A stretch of DNA of 64,000 nt from contig NW_025062478.1 in NCBI RefSeq assembly GCF_000002995.4, positions 5,556,001 to 5,620,000 on the forward strand, in the 5' to 3' direction. The translations under genes and the position numbers were made by a program. This DNA comes from Brugia malayi (taxonomy: Eukaryota > Nematoda > Chromadorea > Rhabditida > Onchocercidae). Shown one piece after another: positions 25,901 through 40,778 of this stretch; position 1 is the first letter of the stretch; each line of letters begins with the position of its first letter. The notes under the pieces were generated by a model, which saw nothing but the letters and a program-made list of their open reading frames with translations, did no database searches and had not been told where the DNA came from.

Positions 25901-28900
25901 ATTCAGTAACATAAAAGAGACGAAGTAAGTGAGATAAATTTACAAGTTCCATTTATCAAGTTTGTCAAAATTTGACAGAGTGTTGGCATGACCCCGACGT
26001 GATTTGAACACGCAACCTTCTGATCTGGAGTCAGACGCGCTACCGTTGCGCCACGGAGTCGCTGCTACACTCCCTATCATTCCGTGTAATGACCTTAAAA
26101 AACTTGCCTTTGACGGTTTGCTTTTCTTGTAAATTACAAGATGCCTGTTTTCTTGAAGAGTTCTGCGGCGAGTATCTCACACTATGAATTGAAACTGAAT
26201 TTACCAGCAAAGCATTGTCATTATGCTTTGTTTGCACTTGCACCTTAAAATTGTCAACTAATAATGTAAATGTAAGCATTCTTACATTCAACCTATCAAA
26301 TTTCAGTTTTTATTTAATCTTCTTGGAGTCTACAGTGTGCACCCTTCACAGTTTAAATGAAAATAATGAGGTAAATAATAATAATAGTTTTTAATAACAA
26401 TTTCTACCTAGTCAGTTTCCCATGCATAAAAGTGGACCTAATGTTTGCATATATCTATATTATCGTTTGTTAATATAAAGTCCTTTTAGCTCTTTAAAAA
26501 AGTTACTTTTGAAGCAGGCACATGAAATTCGTTTACCAAAAACTGTTTATTGTTCTCCTTGGTTGCACGTTTCCTATTAATAAATGTATTTTCATAACAT
26601 TTTCTGTAAATAGTAATTTTTTTTTTAAAGATTCATTTCTGTAATTTGAGAACTGATGTGAAAATAATCAATTAATAAATTGAAGGCTTTAAATTGCTGT
26701 ATGTCTTCATTTAGTGAATCTGAAAAAAATCTGATAAAATTCTTTAAAACTATGAAAAAGGTGGAAAAGGTCATTCAAAAAGAAGACAATTGAGATATGA
26801 TTGATGAATAAGGAATAAATACCATTTGTTAGCAGCCCAAATTGTCTGTTCCTGAATATTTGATGAGGAAATAATAGCTTCATGCATAATCGTATCTGCG
26901 GAATTTCGTTGTAAGTCTGTAGACCACGTAGGAATCATTGGTTTTGCTTCACCATCTTTTCGTTCACTTCCTCCATTAAGTATAACACTGCCATGAATAG
27001 TATTTATTTTTCGGACGTGAAGACTATTAGCTTCAACCATCGATGACTCAGTTTTAGAATTTCTTGTCCATAAACTAACTGAAAATGGAGTCTTTTCCGG
27101 CTGTATTCTGAATTCTGAAGAGGTATTGAAGTTTTCTACATTTGGAGATTGGTAATGCATCATGGTTATTGATTTTCCAGTTATTTCCTTTAATTCAGAT
27201 TGCATTCCTGAGTCACTTATTATCTTCTCTGTGCGGGTAACCTGTGATAATGCTATTGCAGGTGAAGCCAATTGTTCTCCTAATGCTTCATTTGATTCTT
27301 GCGGAAAAGTGATCATTTCGATAGAATGCTGCGACTGCTTTTTCGAATCGGAAACAGGAAATAATACTGGTGGAGGCTGCATTTCTCGCTGTTTTTGAAG
27401 TGGACCTCGTGCTAAGTATCCTGGTTTAAGTTCCTCTTTAATCTCCTGACCGATTAATGGTGTCTGAGATTTCGTTGAAACTTTTGGATTTAATTTGGAA
27501 GTAGTAACCTTATGCTGAGGTTGAAAATAGGATGTTATCGTGCGTGACAAAACAGTTCTCTTCCTGAAAATTTGAAGTCAGGCACTTTTGGTTTAAATTC
27601 TTCCAAAACTTGAAAACAAATAATATACTGTTTTTTTGCTCTAGCGTTTTCTCCCTTTCCTGTTCTACGCATGTTTGCACTTTGCTGTTGATCTGAATTT
27701 ACTGCAACATTCCCACTTATGAGAACTGATGACATTGTAGTATGGATCTATAAAAGATGAAGAATTTGTAAAAAACGAATTATGAACTATTTACAGGTAG
27801 GAACTGATTTCAAAAAAATTTCGTTTTCCAATTTATGGGCAAACAGCAATATTCACCTTTTCCACTTTTTCCGTTTCTATTCCGTCCATTATCTTCATCG
27901 AATTTTCATATTCTTTATCTTTCGCGCTAAAAAAGTTTCGAAACTAAATAACTTTAAAAAGATCGTATAATCTTAAACTAAGATTTAAGAAGAAATTCAC
28001 AAAGATGAAGGGTACATTTTCCAATGAAAAGTACTTTCATAAATCTAAATCCTTTTAGTGAGCGACGAATAATAGAAAAAACCTACTTTATTTATAAAAA
28101 GAAGTACATTGATATATTTGAAGACGGAATATTTAAATATCCCCAAAAGAGCGTTTTTTAAATGCTATTTCCTCAAATTTTGTAATAATGTTTTTTTTTT
28201 TTTCGAAATTTGTGAAGTATAAATAAGATTACCATTCCAGCAATTTCAGCTTCTTTTCATCAATTCCTAACCGTCGTGCAATAGCAAGAACTGAAACATT
28301 CTGCTGACATGTTTCGCTCTCACCACCCAATATCATCATATTATTTGGCGTTAGCAACAACACGTTGCGACGACAAATCGTGCCACCGTAAATTAGGAGC
28401 TTGAAAACATGTAAATTCAGAACAAGATTATATCCAATTATACAACATTTCTGAATAAAACATGAAAGTTTATGCTTATAAGAAATTGTCCACATCAGAC
28501 AAAGTAATGATGACAAAATACAGTGGAGAAGCGGTGAAAAGTATTAATTAAAGAAGACAAAACCATATCACCAATTGCGACGATATCGTTGATAAGACTT
28601 GGTTAATAAAACGTATTAGGTTGATTGGATAAACAATTAGAGAACCTGGACAACGTAAATCAAACAAACCTTTGTCCCACATGACAATTTTCCACACAAT
28701 TCATCAACTTTTTGGTATTCTACAGCACGCAATTTCCTTTGGCCGTCGGTTACTTCCATCAGATACATTCGATTTACTGAATCCAAATCCTTTAAATAAG
28801 AAGGGCAAAATATGCCAGCCAGAGCTATAAATGAAGTTAAATATAAATCGCAAAGGGGCTAAAATCTAGAATTATCTAAGTAGTCCATATCAGATTTTCG

Positions 28901-30167
28901 CGCCAAACTATAATTTCACTCGTAACTAACAAAGATGGCAACCGTAACATAAAATTATGTTTTCTTTTACTATTAATAAAGATCCTAATTTTTATTAAAA
29001 AAAGTTTTAGGTCCTATATCCAGATTATATCTAAAAAAGATTTTTTTTTTTTTTTTTTGGTGAAAATTAGGATGAATGTAGTAAATTAGACATAAAACTC
29101 AAAAAGCAAATGACAAAGAACAAGTTTTTGATTTTCTTGCATAAAATTCGCATCCCAAATTCGAATTTAAATTACAATGATCAAGAAAAACCTTTAACAC
29201 TGAAAAAAACAGAACAAAACAAGGCAAAATAAAAAAAATCCGCACTAGGAATGAAAGCAGAAATGGTGATCTAAATTGAAAAAAACCTCAGCAGTCAAAA
29301 AATTATCTTTTGAAATCTGTGCAGGAAATTTTCAAATAACCTCTGCTCCCTCATTTGGCTCCCAGTGGAAGGAAATGTTATCTAGGTTACAGCCAACATA
29401 TTGATTTAATTTCGAGTACATTGAGGTGTGTATATCTACCAGCCAGTTTATCTGAAACAGCATTATCTAGCTGTGATAAAAATAGAGCAGCGTTACGCAT
29501 CATCACAAAAAATATTGAATTACATAACACGCGCATTTAAATTTCGAAATTTAAAAATAAACTTAGAATGGCGTTAACGTTTCCTAACAGATCTTACTTG
29601 AACAACAACATCACTGTCCAAAGCTGTTTTCTTCTCGAATGGTGGCAGACGTATTTTTGGGCGTGTACTATTCGATAATTCCGAAAAAAGCCACTGTTCG
29701 TATACGAGTTGAATTATTGTGGGAATATCCTGCAGTGAAGTAGGGAGAAGATAAAAGAAGCGAACTTCGAAATATGTAAAAACCAAACCTGTTATAAGGC
29801 AGCGGATAAAATCAGAACTGTAAAGCAACTTTCTGAAAATAGAAAGTACAGTTATCTTCAATAAGCCTGAAGTTTTAACAGGGGAAATTGGGAATAGAAA
29901 GTTGGTTTATTACTGATATTCAGATTACTGATGATGCAGCAGAAATGGAGGCTGAGATGTTACTTTCGCTCAAAGCAATCAGACTAGAGAAACTTTTTCT
30001 TTTTAGACTCATAATGATACTTTAAAAAAAGTGGGTTAGAGGTATCATACCGCATCTGCTCTTTCCAATTGAAGATATTCCAAGACTTCATTTAACCAAG
30101 CTTCTTTCAGTGTCACGTTAAATTTTGAAAACAGTTCAGCAACACTAGCTTTCTTTATATTTAGCAT
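22975..30167 (-). CDS. RMI1: RMI1, BLM-TOP3 dissolvasome subunit
   Basis: RMI1 binds topoisomerase III and BLM helicase and promotes double-Holliday-junction dissolution (worm name rmh-1). Exons placed: 30051-30167, 29598-29729, 29398-29470 (tentative, weak donor), 28670-28776, 28233-28399, 27629-27715, 26823-27563, then 25131-25243, 24606-24851, 24328-24483 and 22975-23154. The N-terminal part shows FNVTLKEAWLNEVLEYL and VYEQWLFSEL, the DUF1767 region. OB1 reads RMYLMEVTDGQRKLRAVEYQ, LLIYGGTICRRNVLLLTP and MMILGGE. The C-terminal OB2, which binds RMI2 in other animals, reads SWTAALRIADETCNALDCLV ... NNLIGFTPQDAQ ... RLDLVLTIEF. The large middle exon is disordered and starts with a PIP-like ITSYF motif. 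One or more small exons between 25243 and 26823 are unresolved because phases do not close there. A tRNA gene sits in that gap on the same strand. Confidence 0.88.
25989..26060 (-). tRNA. tRNA-Trp (CCA)
   Basis: The minus strand folds as a 72-base cloverleaf. The acceptor arms GACTCCG and CGGGGTC pair with one U-G wobble. The anticodon stem TCTGA/TCAGA encloses the loop CTCCAGA, giving anticodon CCA, and a TTCAAAT T-loop follows. A-box and B-box sequences are intact, so it should be transcribed by RNA polymerase III. It lies inside an RMI1 intron in the same orientation. No intron within the tRNA. Confidence 0.97.
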
Positions 30168-30184
30168 CGATAATTGCTGCTTAT

Positions 30185-30190
30185 CTGAAT
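30185..30190 (-). promoter_or_regulatory. Candidate trans-splice acceptor of RMI1
   Basis: Minus-strand ATTCAG ends 17 bases before the proposed RMI1 start codon, with no earlier coding exon in phase. Confidence 0.4.
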
Positions 30191-31010
30191 TTAACCAATG
30201 TATTTTAAGTGTTTTATGCGCATAAGCTTCCTTCCATCTAGCGTTTCAGTCACGTCTTTAATACTCGAATGCAATTCATCCCTATTTTGAATTTCAGGAC
30301 TCATTAATTCATTCCATCACACTTTCAACCCACTTTCTCATTACCGTCAATTCCATTCTCGACATTCGCATAACCCCAAAACTTCACTCATATAGCTACA
30401 TCTCAAATTTTGAATTCCACAAGACGTCTTCACGTTCGACGCTTCGTGTCATCTACTGCACGTCTCTCCATGTTTGCCATTCTTTCTTAGCTTCTCCCTC
30501 CTTCATTTCCTCACATCATCGCTTAATTACTGTATCTCATTTCTTCATCTCTCTGTCACAGCAGTGACACATTCTTTTCTTAGTCTCTCATAAACTAACC
30601 TCTCATCTTTCTTCACACATTCTACTCATCCATACCTCTACACACTAATTGTCTGGGCCAATTTAGCCAACCTTTAATATTACTTCTGTAATTATTTCTT
30701 ATTTCTATAGCTTTATCTCACTGTATGCACCTAACAAGTGTCAGTTTTACCCTTTTAGTTTTGCTAGTGCCACCGCTCATCTCAATTCTCAATTCTTTGG
30801 TACCACTGTGAAAGATCTTTTTGTGTTATAACAACCATATTTCCCATATGATCTGTAATTTATCTAGGATTCCAGTTAAGAACCGTTTATTTTAAGGTTA
30901 TAATGAAGGCTTATCGTCTGAAAAGATCTCGACTCGTTTAACTTAAAGGAACGTTTAGTATCTTGGTTGAAACTAGTGTTGGATGAATTACGATGTTTTT
31001 ACCCTCTTAA

Positions 31011-31015
31011 TTCAG
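31011..31015 (+). promoter_or_regulatory. Candidate trans-splice acceptor of TRMT2A
   Basis: TTCAG follows a pyrimidine-rich run (TTTTTACCCTCTTAA) and ends seven bases before the TRMT2A ATG. Confidence 0.5.
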
Positions 31016-31022
31016 GTCTGTA

Positions 31023-34000
31023 ATGATCGATGGAACTTTTGAGTGCAGTGACGTGAATTCAGATATGTTGGATGAAGGATTAGCACCTAATATGATTACC
31101 GTAAGTGAAGCTGAACTACGAGAACAATCCATTTCAAAAGCTAAAGAAACACCAAATGTTGAGGAGTCAGCTTCAGAGAGATTCACAAGTCTTGAGAAAG
31201 TACCATCTGCAGCAAATAGTACACTCGGCGATGCACTTCCGGAAACAGAAGAATTAGACGCTGAGAGATGCGTTACAAATGCTGGCGCAGTTGGCCAAAA
31301 ACCAAGTTCACGTGTGCAAATACGAAATATTCCACCTTATTTGAAATACAAACAAGTCAAGGAACTCCTTTCGAAGTATGTGGAATCTTTTTGCCAAATT
31401 AACTCAGATAGTGAGTTTGCCATAGTTCTATAAGTCTCATTTCTGCTTTCATGCAGATTGTTCGGGAATACTATGTTATTTTTGATTTCTTTCTTTTCAG
31501 GCAATTGAACAAGTCCGTTGTGAAAAACATTCGACATACGGGCATAACAGTGTTTTTTTCACTACCAACTCCGAACGAAGCTGCTGCTGCAGTGCAAATT
31601 TTTGATGGTTTTAAAATGAAAGGTCGAATTTTGCAAGCCAGAATAGCACAACCGGAACAACTAAAAGCTGTAAGTGAATATCGTTCTTTAAGCTTTTAAC
31701 ATGACTTTCTGTTAAGTTTCCCTTTTTTATGGCTTATCAAAGCCAAAGAAGGTTATTTTTGATAATCTAAAACTAGTCCTGCAAGTCACAAGATGTTTTT
31801 GTTCATATTATGTGACTAAACAGAATAGTAGGAAAAAGTATTGAAAGCATGTCATATCAAACATGTTTAGCCAGCAGCTAAAACCGAGTGTGACCAGCCA
31901 TACTTTTTAATTTATAGAAACCGCTAAGCAACGACCAAATAAAGCGTACAGCACGCGAACGTGTAACGCCACTGGCTGACATACCATACAGTGAACAACT
32001 CGAAATTAAAATGAAAGATGTTAAACGAATTGCGATGAATTTTTTGAAAGAGATGATTGTTGCTCATGTAAATGGTGCCAACAGAATCGACATTGAATCG
32101 TTAATTGAATCTGTGAGTTCACTTGCCAATTTCCTTTGAGGTGCTTGTTACCGAATCTTCCTTTTACGTCTATGTGTTCTAAACATTTCTGGTATTGACA
32201 GAGTGTACCAAATTTAGTCGTCCTGGGATTTTTTTCGTGGAATAACTGTAATTTCTAGATTAGCAAACTTGAACAATTAGGGATGTTGAAATAGGTTGTA
32301 TTTTTTGTGTGATTTTGGAAATAAGGTACAGGATGTTCAGCTTAAAGCTGTAGTGGTATATTTGTCATTAATATTTTCAGATTCGTCCTTCACCTCGTAT
32401 TACTGGATATCGAAATAAATGCGAATTTACAATTGGTCATAATATAGATGGTCATATTTGTGTTGGTTTTGTTGGCGGCCGATTTGCGGCTAATGAACAT
32501 TTTGTAGTACCTGTGGACACATGTGACAACATATCAGCCCATATGAAACGAATTGTGGGAGCGTTCGAAAAATTGGTTTTGGAAAGTGGTGAATCAGTAA
32601 GTTTTACACTGCTACCTTAAACGACTTGTAGAATCATAGAGCATATTGCTCAATGCTGAGTTTTTCTTTTTTTCCGTAGTCTGAAAACATTCAATTGTAG
32701 GTATAATTGTCTCGGGGATCATTGTCATTTGGCTTATGATCAAAAGGATATCATTTACAAAACATGTCCCAGGTATAAGCCTCATTTTTCCCATTACTAA
32801 ATCATCAGTCTTTTTTCTCAAAACTATTCATCACTGATTGGATTTGGAAAAAAAGCAGTATGTAGGTTGGGCACTCTTTAGTTTTGTCTATTAACTTGTT
32901 GGGAACTAGTTGGTAGCATGATATAAGTTTCACAAATGGATTTTTGCAGCCATTCAATGAGTTTGAAAGGAAGGGTGTATGGAAAATGCTTTCCATTCGT
33001 GAATTTGGTTCTGATGTAATGATGATTGTAACGATATTTCCTATGGAGGACAAAGAGAGCGAAAATGCTTTGAAAAAACTTGTGGAAGAACGATTTCTTC
33101 AGCTTGGTAATCTCTCTGATGAAAATAGTTTTTTCCGCATTACTTCATTGTATTGGCAGCGGTTAGCGAATGCTAGTGATCCGGTTATCTATGAGCACAT
33201 TGCAGGTATATTCTTTTTTCGGATTTTATTTTAGCTTTGTAATTTTAGGACAGTTTTGCAAAAACTTACATGGTTCCATAATTTTAAGTGCACTTCTTTG
33301 TTTTCAAAAATATTGTAATTAGATTGTCATGCAGTCTTTTCTGAATTCTCGATCTTAATTAGAAAAATTAGGTTTGTTTTTCTTCGGTAATCCATTGTTA
33401 CTGTTTACGTTTTTCCGAACTTATGCTACTTGATATTCCATTTATTATTGTGTAAATATTTTGTAACTTCAAACCGTGTAATTTTAGATATTAAAATTTT
33501 AGCCATGATTGTTATAGTTTTTTTTTGCAATTCAATGGTCAATATAATATGTATACTGTGATGTTTATCTTATATAATTTTAGAAATCCTGAAATTATAT
33601 ATCATCAGAGTAGTATCATTTTTTCCTGGGTATCTCCAACAAAGTAGTAGACAATTTATTTGTGATTGAATCATAGCTGATTTAAAAATTTTGTTGAGCT
33701 GTAAACTCTTTAATTTTTAACAGGTGCTCCTTACATTTATGAGATAATTTTGGATGCCCGGTTTCGAGTTTCCCCTTCATCGTTTTTCCAAACAAACTCT
33801 GCTTGTGCCGCAATACTGTATAAAACAATTGCTGAAAAGTGCGGTTTATGTAATGTGGATAATGCAGCTGCCCAGGAAGCAATCAATGCTGATATAGTTA
33901 CTGCAGTTTTTGAAAAAGATCTCGAAGAATTTGCATACGAAAATATCGACGGACCAAAAACGAAAATAAGAAAGCTTGAGAAGGTAGTGAAGTTTTTGAA

Positions 34001-35080
34001 CAATTTGAATTGGAACTGTTATCTTAATCTTCAACAATTTCAATAACTTCTTATCCTCTCTGTGCTTATGCAGTGATATCTTTATTCTGGCATTGTGATT
34101 TGTTGTATATATTTTTTCTTTTATATCTGAATTACTAATATATTTTTAGGTAGACACTTTTGAGCAGCAGGCAACTTTGATCTTAGATATTTGCTGTGGC
34201 ACTGGAACGATCGGAATTAGTTTAATGAAATTAGCAAAAACCGTTAGTCGTAAATTTTTAGTAGGCATTGAAATTATCCCGGAAGCTGTTGAAGACGCAA
34301 CAATAAATGCAATTGATAATAACTTACCATCGGACAGGTATTCCTTCTAAAAAATAATTTTACGAATTTATGGAGATTCATAAACTAGTGGGAAAGAAAT
34401 TTTTTTAAGCCGGAATAGATAAAAGAATATACATAATCCTGATCTTGATTGTGCTGATGTCGGATTTTTAGCTACAAGTTTGTGGTCGGTAAAGCGGAAA
34501 ATATTTTCTTTCGTTTGGAACGGCTATTACCATCATGGATTGATTTGAAAACAGTAAATATAATAGGTGTAATAGATCCTCCACGAGCTGGTATTCACGA
34601 AAAAGTAGTTATTGGATGTCGGGCAGTAAGTATTTTTTCTTCTGATTTTTCATACTTTCGAATTTAATGAATTTCTCTCCCTTGGAGTTGAGGTGTCATT
34701 AATCTTTAAACATAAAGCATTAATCTTTGTTTAAAAATGACTGGATGTTTATCCGTCACTTGAAGGGTGACGTGTATAAATCAACTAGCTTAATGTTTAT
34801 TTTCTGGAATTGCGAAATTCTGAACGATGAAACTGAATTTGAAAGAAATATTGAAGGTATATGTAGTTGATTCCACTTCTCGGTATTTCAGCTTACACAG
34901 CTGAAAAAAATTGCCTTTGTCTCGTGCAACCCGTCTTTGGCTATGAAAAACATGGTTGATCTCTGTCGGCCGACATCCAAGAAATTCGCAGGTGAACCAT
35001 TCAAGCTGACTTCTATTACACCAGTTGACATGTTTCCGCAAACATCTCATTGTGAATGGGTTGTACAATTCGAGAGATAG
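31023..35080 (+). CDS. TRMT2A: TRMT2A-type tRNA (uracil-5) methyltransferase with RRM
   Basis: Methylates U54 of cytosolic tRNA to m5U with S-adenosylmethionine. Nine phase-consistent exons (31023-31375, 31501-31669, 31918-32112, 32381-32596, 32950-33205, 33724-33983, 34150-34337, 34472-34625, 34892-35080) code for 659 residues, near the length of animal TRMT2A. An acidic leader is followed by an RRM (SRVQIRNIPPYL ... GITVFFSLP ... GFKMKGRILQARIA). The catalytic part has ITGYRNKCEFTIG, FFQTNSACAAILY, the SAM loop DICCGTGTIGISL, GVIDPPRAGIHEKVV and VSCNPSLAMKNM, where the Cys is the expected nucleophile. HCEWVVQFER ends the protein. The RRM distinguishes it from the mitochondrial TRMT2B type. 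It is divergent from RMI1 and 835 bases upstream of ADH5. Confidence 0.95.
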
Positions 35081-35914
35081 CTTTGATGGTGTTCCATGAA
35101 TCTCTTCATTGCTTCTTAATATTTTTTATATTCCATGTCGAGTTTTCATTAATTTCTGAAACTTGTATTCTGTCATTGATTTTTTGGTATTGGAAACTGT
35201 TTCATTTCTTTTTTCACTTTTAATTCGATTCTTATGAAAATTTTTCATTGCTATTGTTAAAAGTTTCCTTTCTTTGACGGTTGTTATCTGATAAGGGATG
35301 ATGCATTTCGAGGCATTCAGTTTCATGTTTTATTGCATATTTTTTGTACGTTGAACATTTTCGTACCCATGATGAAGCTAAAAATAATCACTACAACGGT
35401 TTTTTTAGAAAAAATATGGTATGTTTAAATTGTTTAAGCAATATAAGTTATGTATATTTAAAAAGTTTCTGTATTTTGTCTGAAACTAGTTTTCTGTTTA
35501 CTTTCAAATTGCTCATTTGGTTCAGTATACAGTTTGTGTTTAAAAAAAGCTGAAATTATTTGGAAATGGATATAGAAAGCTTAAATCCAGTTTTTGGAAG
35601 AAAAGATTTCTATGACAGAAGACAGGATTGTTTTGAATGTTTGACGGTGGAAATATCTGGTAGAAAGTGAAAATGGGGTCGTTACTGCACTGAAAAGAGT
35701 GTAGAATAGTTTGCTACTGGATGGCGACGAATTAAGTATTCGAATTTAATAGTTAGGAAGCTTAAATGTTTTGAGAACAATTTTATCAGGAATCTCATTA
35801 GATTTGCTCTATATGTCAGTTCGAGTTCTAAATTTTAAGATAAGAATTGTGTTCTGAAATGTGCTTCCTGAATTTTGCTTTCCTTTCTTTTAGGAGACTG
35901 ATATTGAAGCAATC
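35081..35914. other. Spacer between TRMT2A and ADH5
   Basis: AT-rich, with no coding frame beyond a 69-residue low-complexity one at 35344. Both flanking genes are on the plus strand. Confidence 0.5.
35884..35893 (+). promoter_or_regulatory. Candidate trans-splice acceptor of ADH5
   Basis: A TTTCTTTTAG run ends 21 bases before the ADH5 start codon, matching a nematode 3' splice site with no upstream exon. Confidence 0.5.
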
Positions 35915-38658
<2,744 letters not shown>

Positions 38659-40778
38659 AGGATCGCACTTTCGCCATTGATAATAACAGGTATTACTGAG
38701 ATGCAGCTGATTACAGAATATTAACATTTTTCTAGGTACGAACACCATCTTCTATACGCATTAGCTTCTTGTGATAAGTACACTCAGAAAGGCATTACTC
38801 ATTTTTCTTTGTCGCAAAATATTAAAATACCTTTGTCTGGTAAAGAGCTGCATCTGATGCTGTTTACCGTAATGCTCCTATTCCGTTAATTGTTCATGTC
38901 CCATTGTGTAATTGAAATTGTTTTGACACTCAGCTTCGAGCATTATAATTGTGTATTTTTAATTTAGTGTTTATCCTAACTTTTCTGAGCTATAGATTCA
39001 TGAATCAATAAATACGACAAAAAGGTAGAATAAACAATAAAGCGATATTGGATAAGGAACTTTTTTGGTGATTTATGAAGAAGGTTTTTCATCTCGTTTT
39101 TTTTTTTTTCCTTTTTGATAATTTTGTTCAGTGTTAATATGTGGTAGAATAAAGAGAAATTTGTCATATTCACCTTACAGAATAACGGAAGCAATCTTAA
39201 AATCGTTTTCCAAAAATCTTAACTTCTCAATTTTCTTTTTCTTCGGGGTGCAGATATCGGATAACTCTATGTAAGCAGAGATAAAACAGAACTGTTTTAA
39301 TGACTGAAATATTTAAAATTTGAAATGAACACTGAAGCCATGTCATTTCTTAAAAGTTCGTAATAGAACAACTTAATATATAAGAAAGATCAAAGAGGTG
39401 AGAGCACTGCGTCTTGATCACAGGCATGTCATCAACCGGTCGTATCTTTTTTATTTCGGTTCGCATTGAAGAAATGCTTGTTATATTAGTACTGCCAGTA
39501 GAATTAACTGTAACGTTGAGAGTATGCGGTTCTACAAGTTTACTTAACTTCATTCTTGCTGCATTGTAATTGCAGTTTATCGTTGTACATTCCCAAAGAC
39601 TAATTTTAAACTGTAAGGAAAAAAATTTTAAGGTACTCATTGCAATACTGCAGTTTCAACTCGCACAGACTAAAGCGATTGGGGTAAGGTATACTTCCAT
39701 GAAATTATGTTTCTTGAATGAATTCAAAGATAAAGATAAATGAGATAGAATTTAAGGATATTATAGTATGGATGTCACTAATACTTCTTTCTGATCCTTT
39801 TCAACTTGGTCGGAAAAAGTATAATTTAATAAATGGTTAATTTTCGCCAATTTTCAAGAGAAATAAAGCCTTCAAAAAGTTTGACTGGAACCTCACGATA
39901 CCGGTCGAAGCAATGGTTCTCACCCTGAATGCGGACAAAGTCCAAAAATTTATCCACGACGAATACAAAGCATGTCTTACCTTAACTATCAACTTCCTTT
40001 ATCCTTCTATTCAGTTTAGTAGAAGACCGCGACAAAATCCTGTACTGCAAACTTATAAACTGCATTAATAGAAAGCCCTATATATTCCAGAAACAACTAG
40101 AAGCCGAGAGTCAAAAAATCAACCAGCCCAATAGAAGACGCCGCAAACGGCAACTCCAACATGCCGTTTTGCCCAAGCAAGCATATATCGTCAAGTCGCT
40201 CAACTTCGAGTCGACCTAACAACATATTCAGTTGTCCAGCTAAATCTATATTTGTTCACACGCAATTATCAAATCAAAATCTGTATTAATCACTTTTCTA
40301 ATGAACTAAATAAATGAAACATTCCTTCAACAGAACCATGACTTAAATTACAAATTTGCAACAGGAAACACGTCAACACTTTGTCAAAAAGGATAAATAG
40401 GACAAGCCAAAAGATAGCACTTTGCTGTTTTTTCTCTCCTCTCATAGAATTAGCGGGAAGATCATCCTCGACACCTTACTATATTAGTAGACAACCTACC
40501 GCCTCATAACAGCCGTTTAATGAATAAGCGACTTTTAAAGTTTCATTTTTCTAGCTGTATCAAATGAGAGCCAGTGGCAAGGTCTTGTAATTAATCTGGC
40601 TACTTAACACTGCAAGTAAATATGACTAAATTGACACAACAAATGCATAAAACAACTTAGGATAACATATATTTATGTCTTTATGCGCAACCATCAGATC
40701 TGCTCCATGGCGTTCATAAATGTCGCTGTCGTACAAACTAAGAAATTTTATGGTAAAATAAAAAATAACAAAGCAAAA
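38659..40778. other. Convergent intergenic region
   Basis: Between the stop codons of ADH5 (plus) and RPS25 (minus). A possible AATAAA lies at 39007-39012. A 96-residue minus-strand frame (39350-39640) and a compositionally odd plus-strand island (39880-40230) are described separately; otherwise AT-rich and empty. Confidence 0.5.
39880..40230 (+). pseudogene. Foreign-looking, frameshifted coding-like island
   Basis: I do not recognise this sequence. One plus frame reads AFKKFDWNLTIPVEAMVLTL and continues to about 40067; an overlapping frame reads VEDRDKILYCKLINC and runs to a stop near 40219, with a basic NRRRRKRQLQHAVL patch. Codons in both parts prefer C or G at the third position (GTC, CTC, ACC, GAC, CCG), unlike the AT-ending codons of neighbouring genes. 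No splice sites join the frames. It may be a decayed mobile-element or transferred fragment. A coding origin is an inference from composition. Confidence 0.3.

Larger units (their letters stand above)
30168..31022. other. Divergent promoter region of RMI1 and TRMT2A
   Basis: The two genes start 855 bases apart on opposite strands. The middle (about 30280-30660) is unusually rich in C and T on the plus strand and is less A-rich than other spacers. No TATA box can be singled out in this AT-rich context. Confidence 0.55.

Noticed and set aside
27162..27398. 78-residue plus-strand frame
   Set aside because: Antisense to the long RMI1 exon, which is phase-consistent.
39880..40230. Wolbachia insertion as the source of the odd island
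   Set aside because: Wolbachia coding DNA is AT-rich; this stretch prefers C/G third positions, so that source does not fit.
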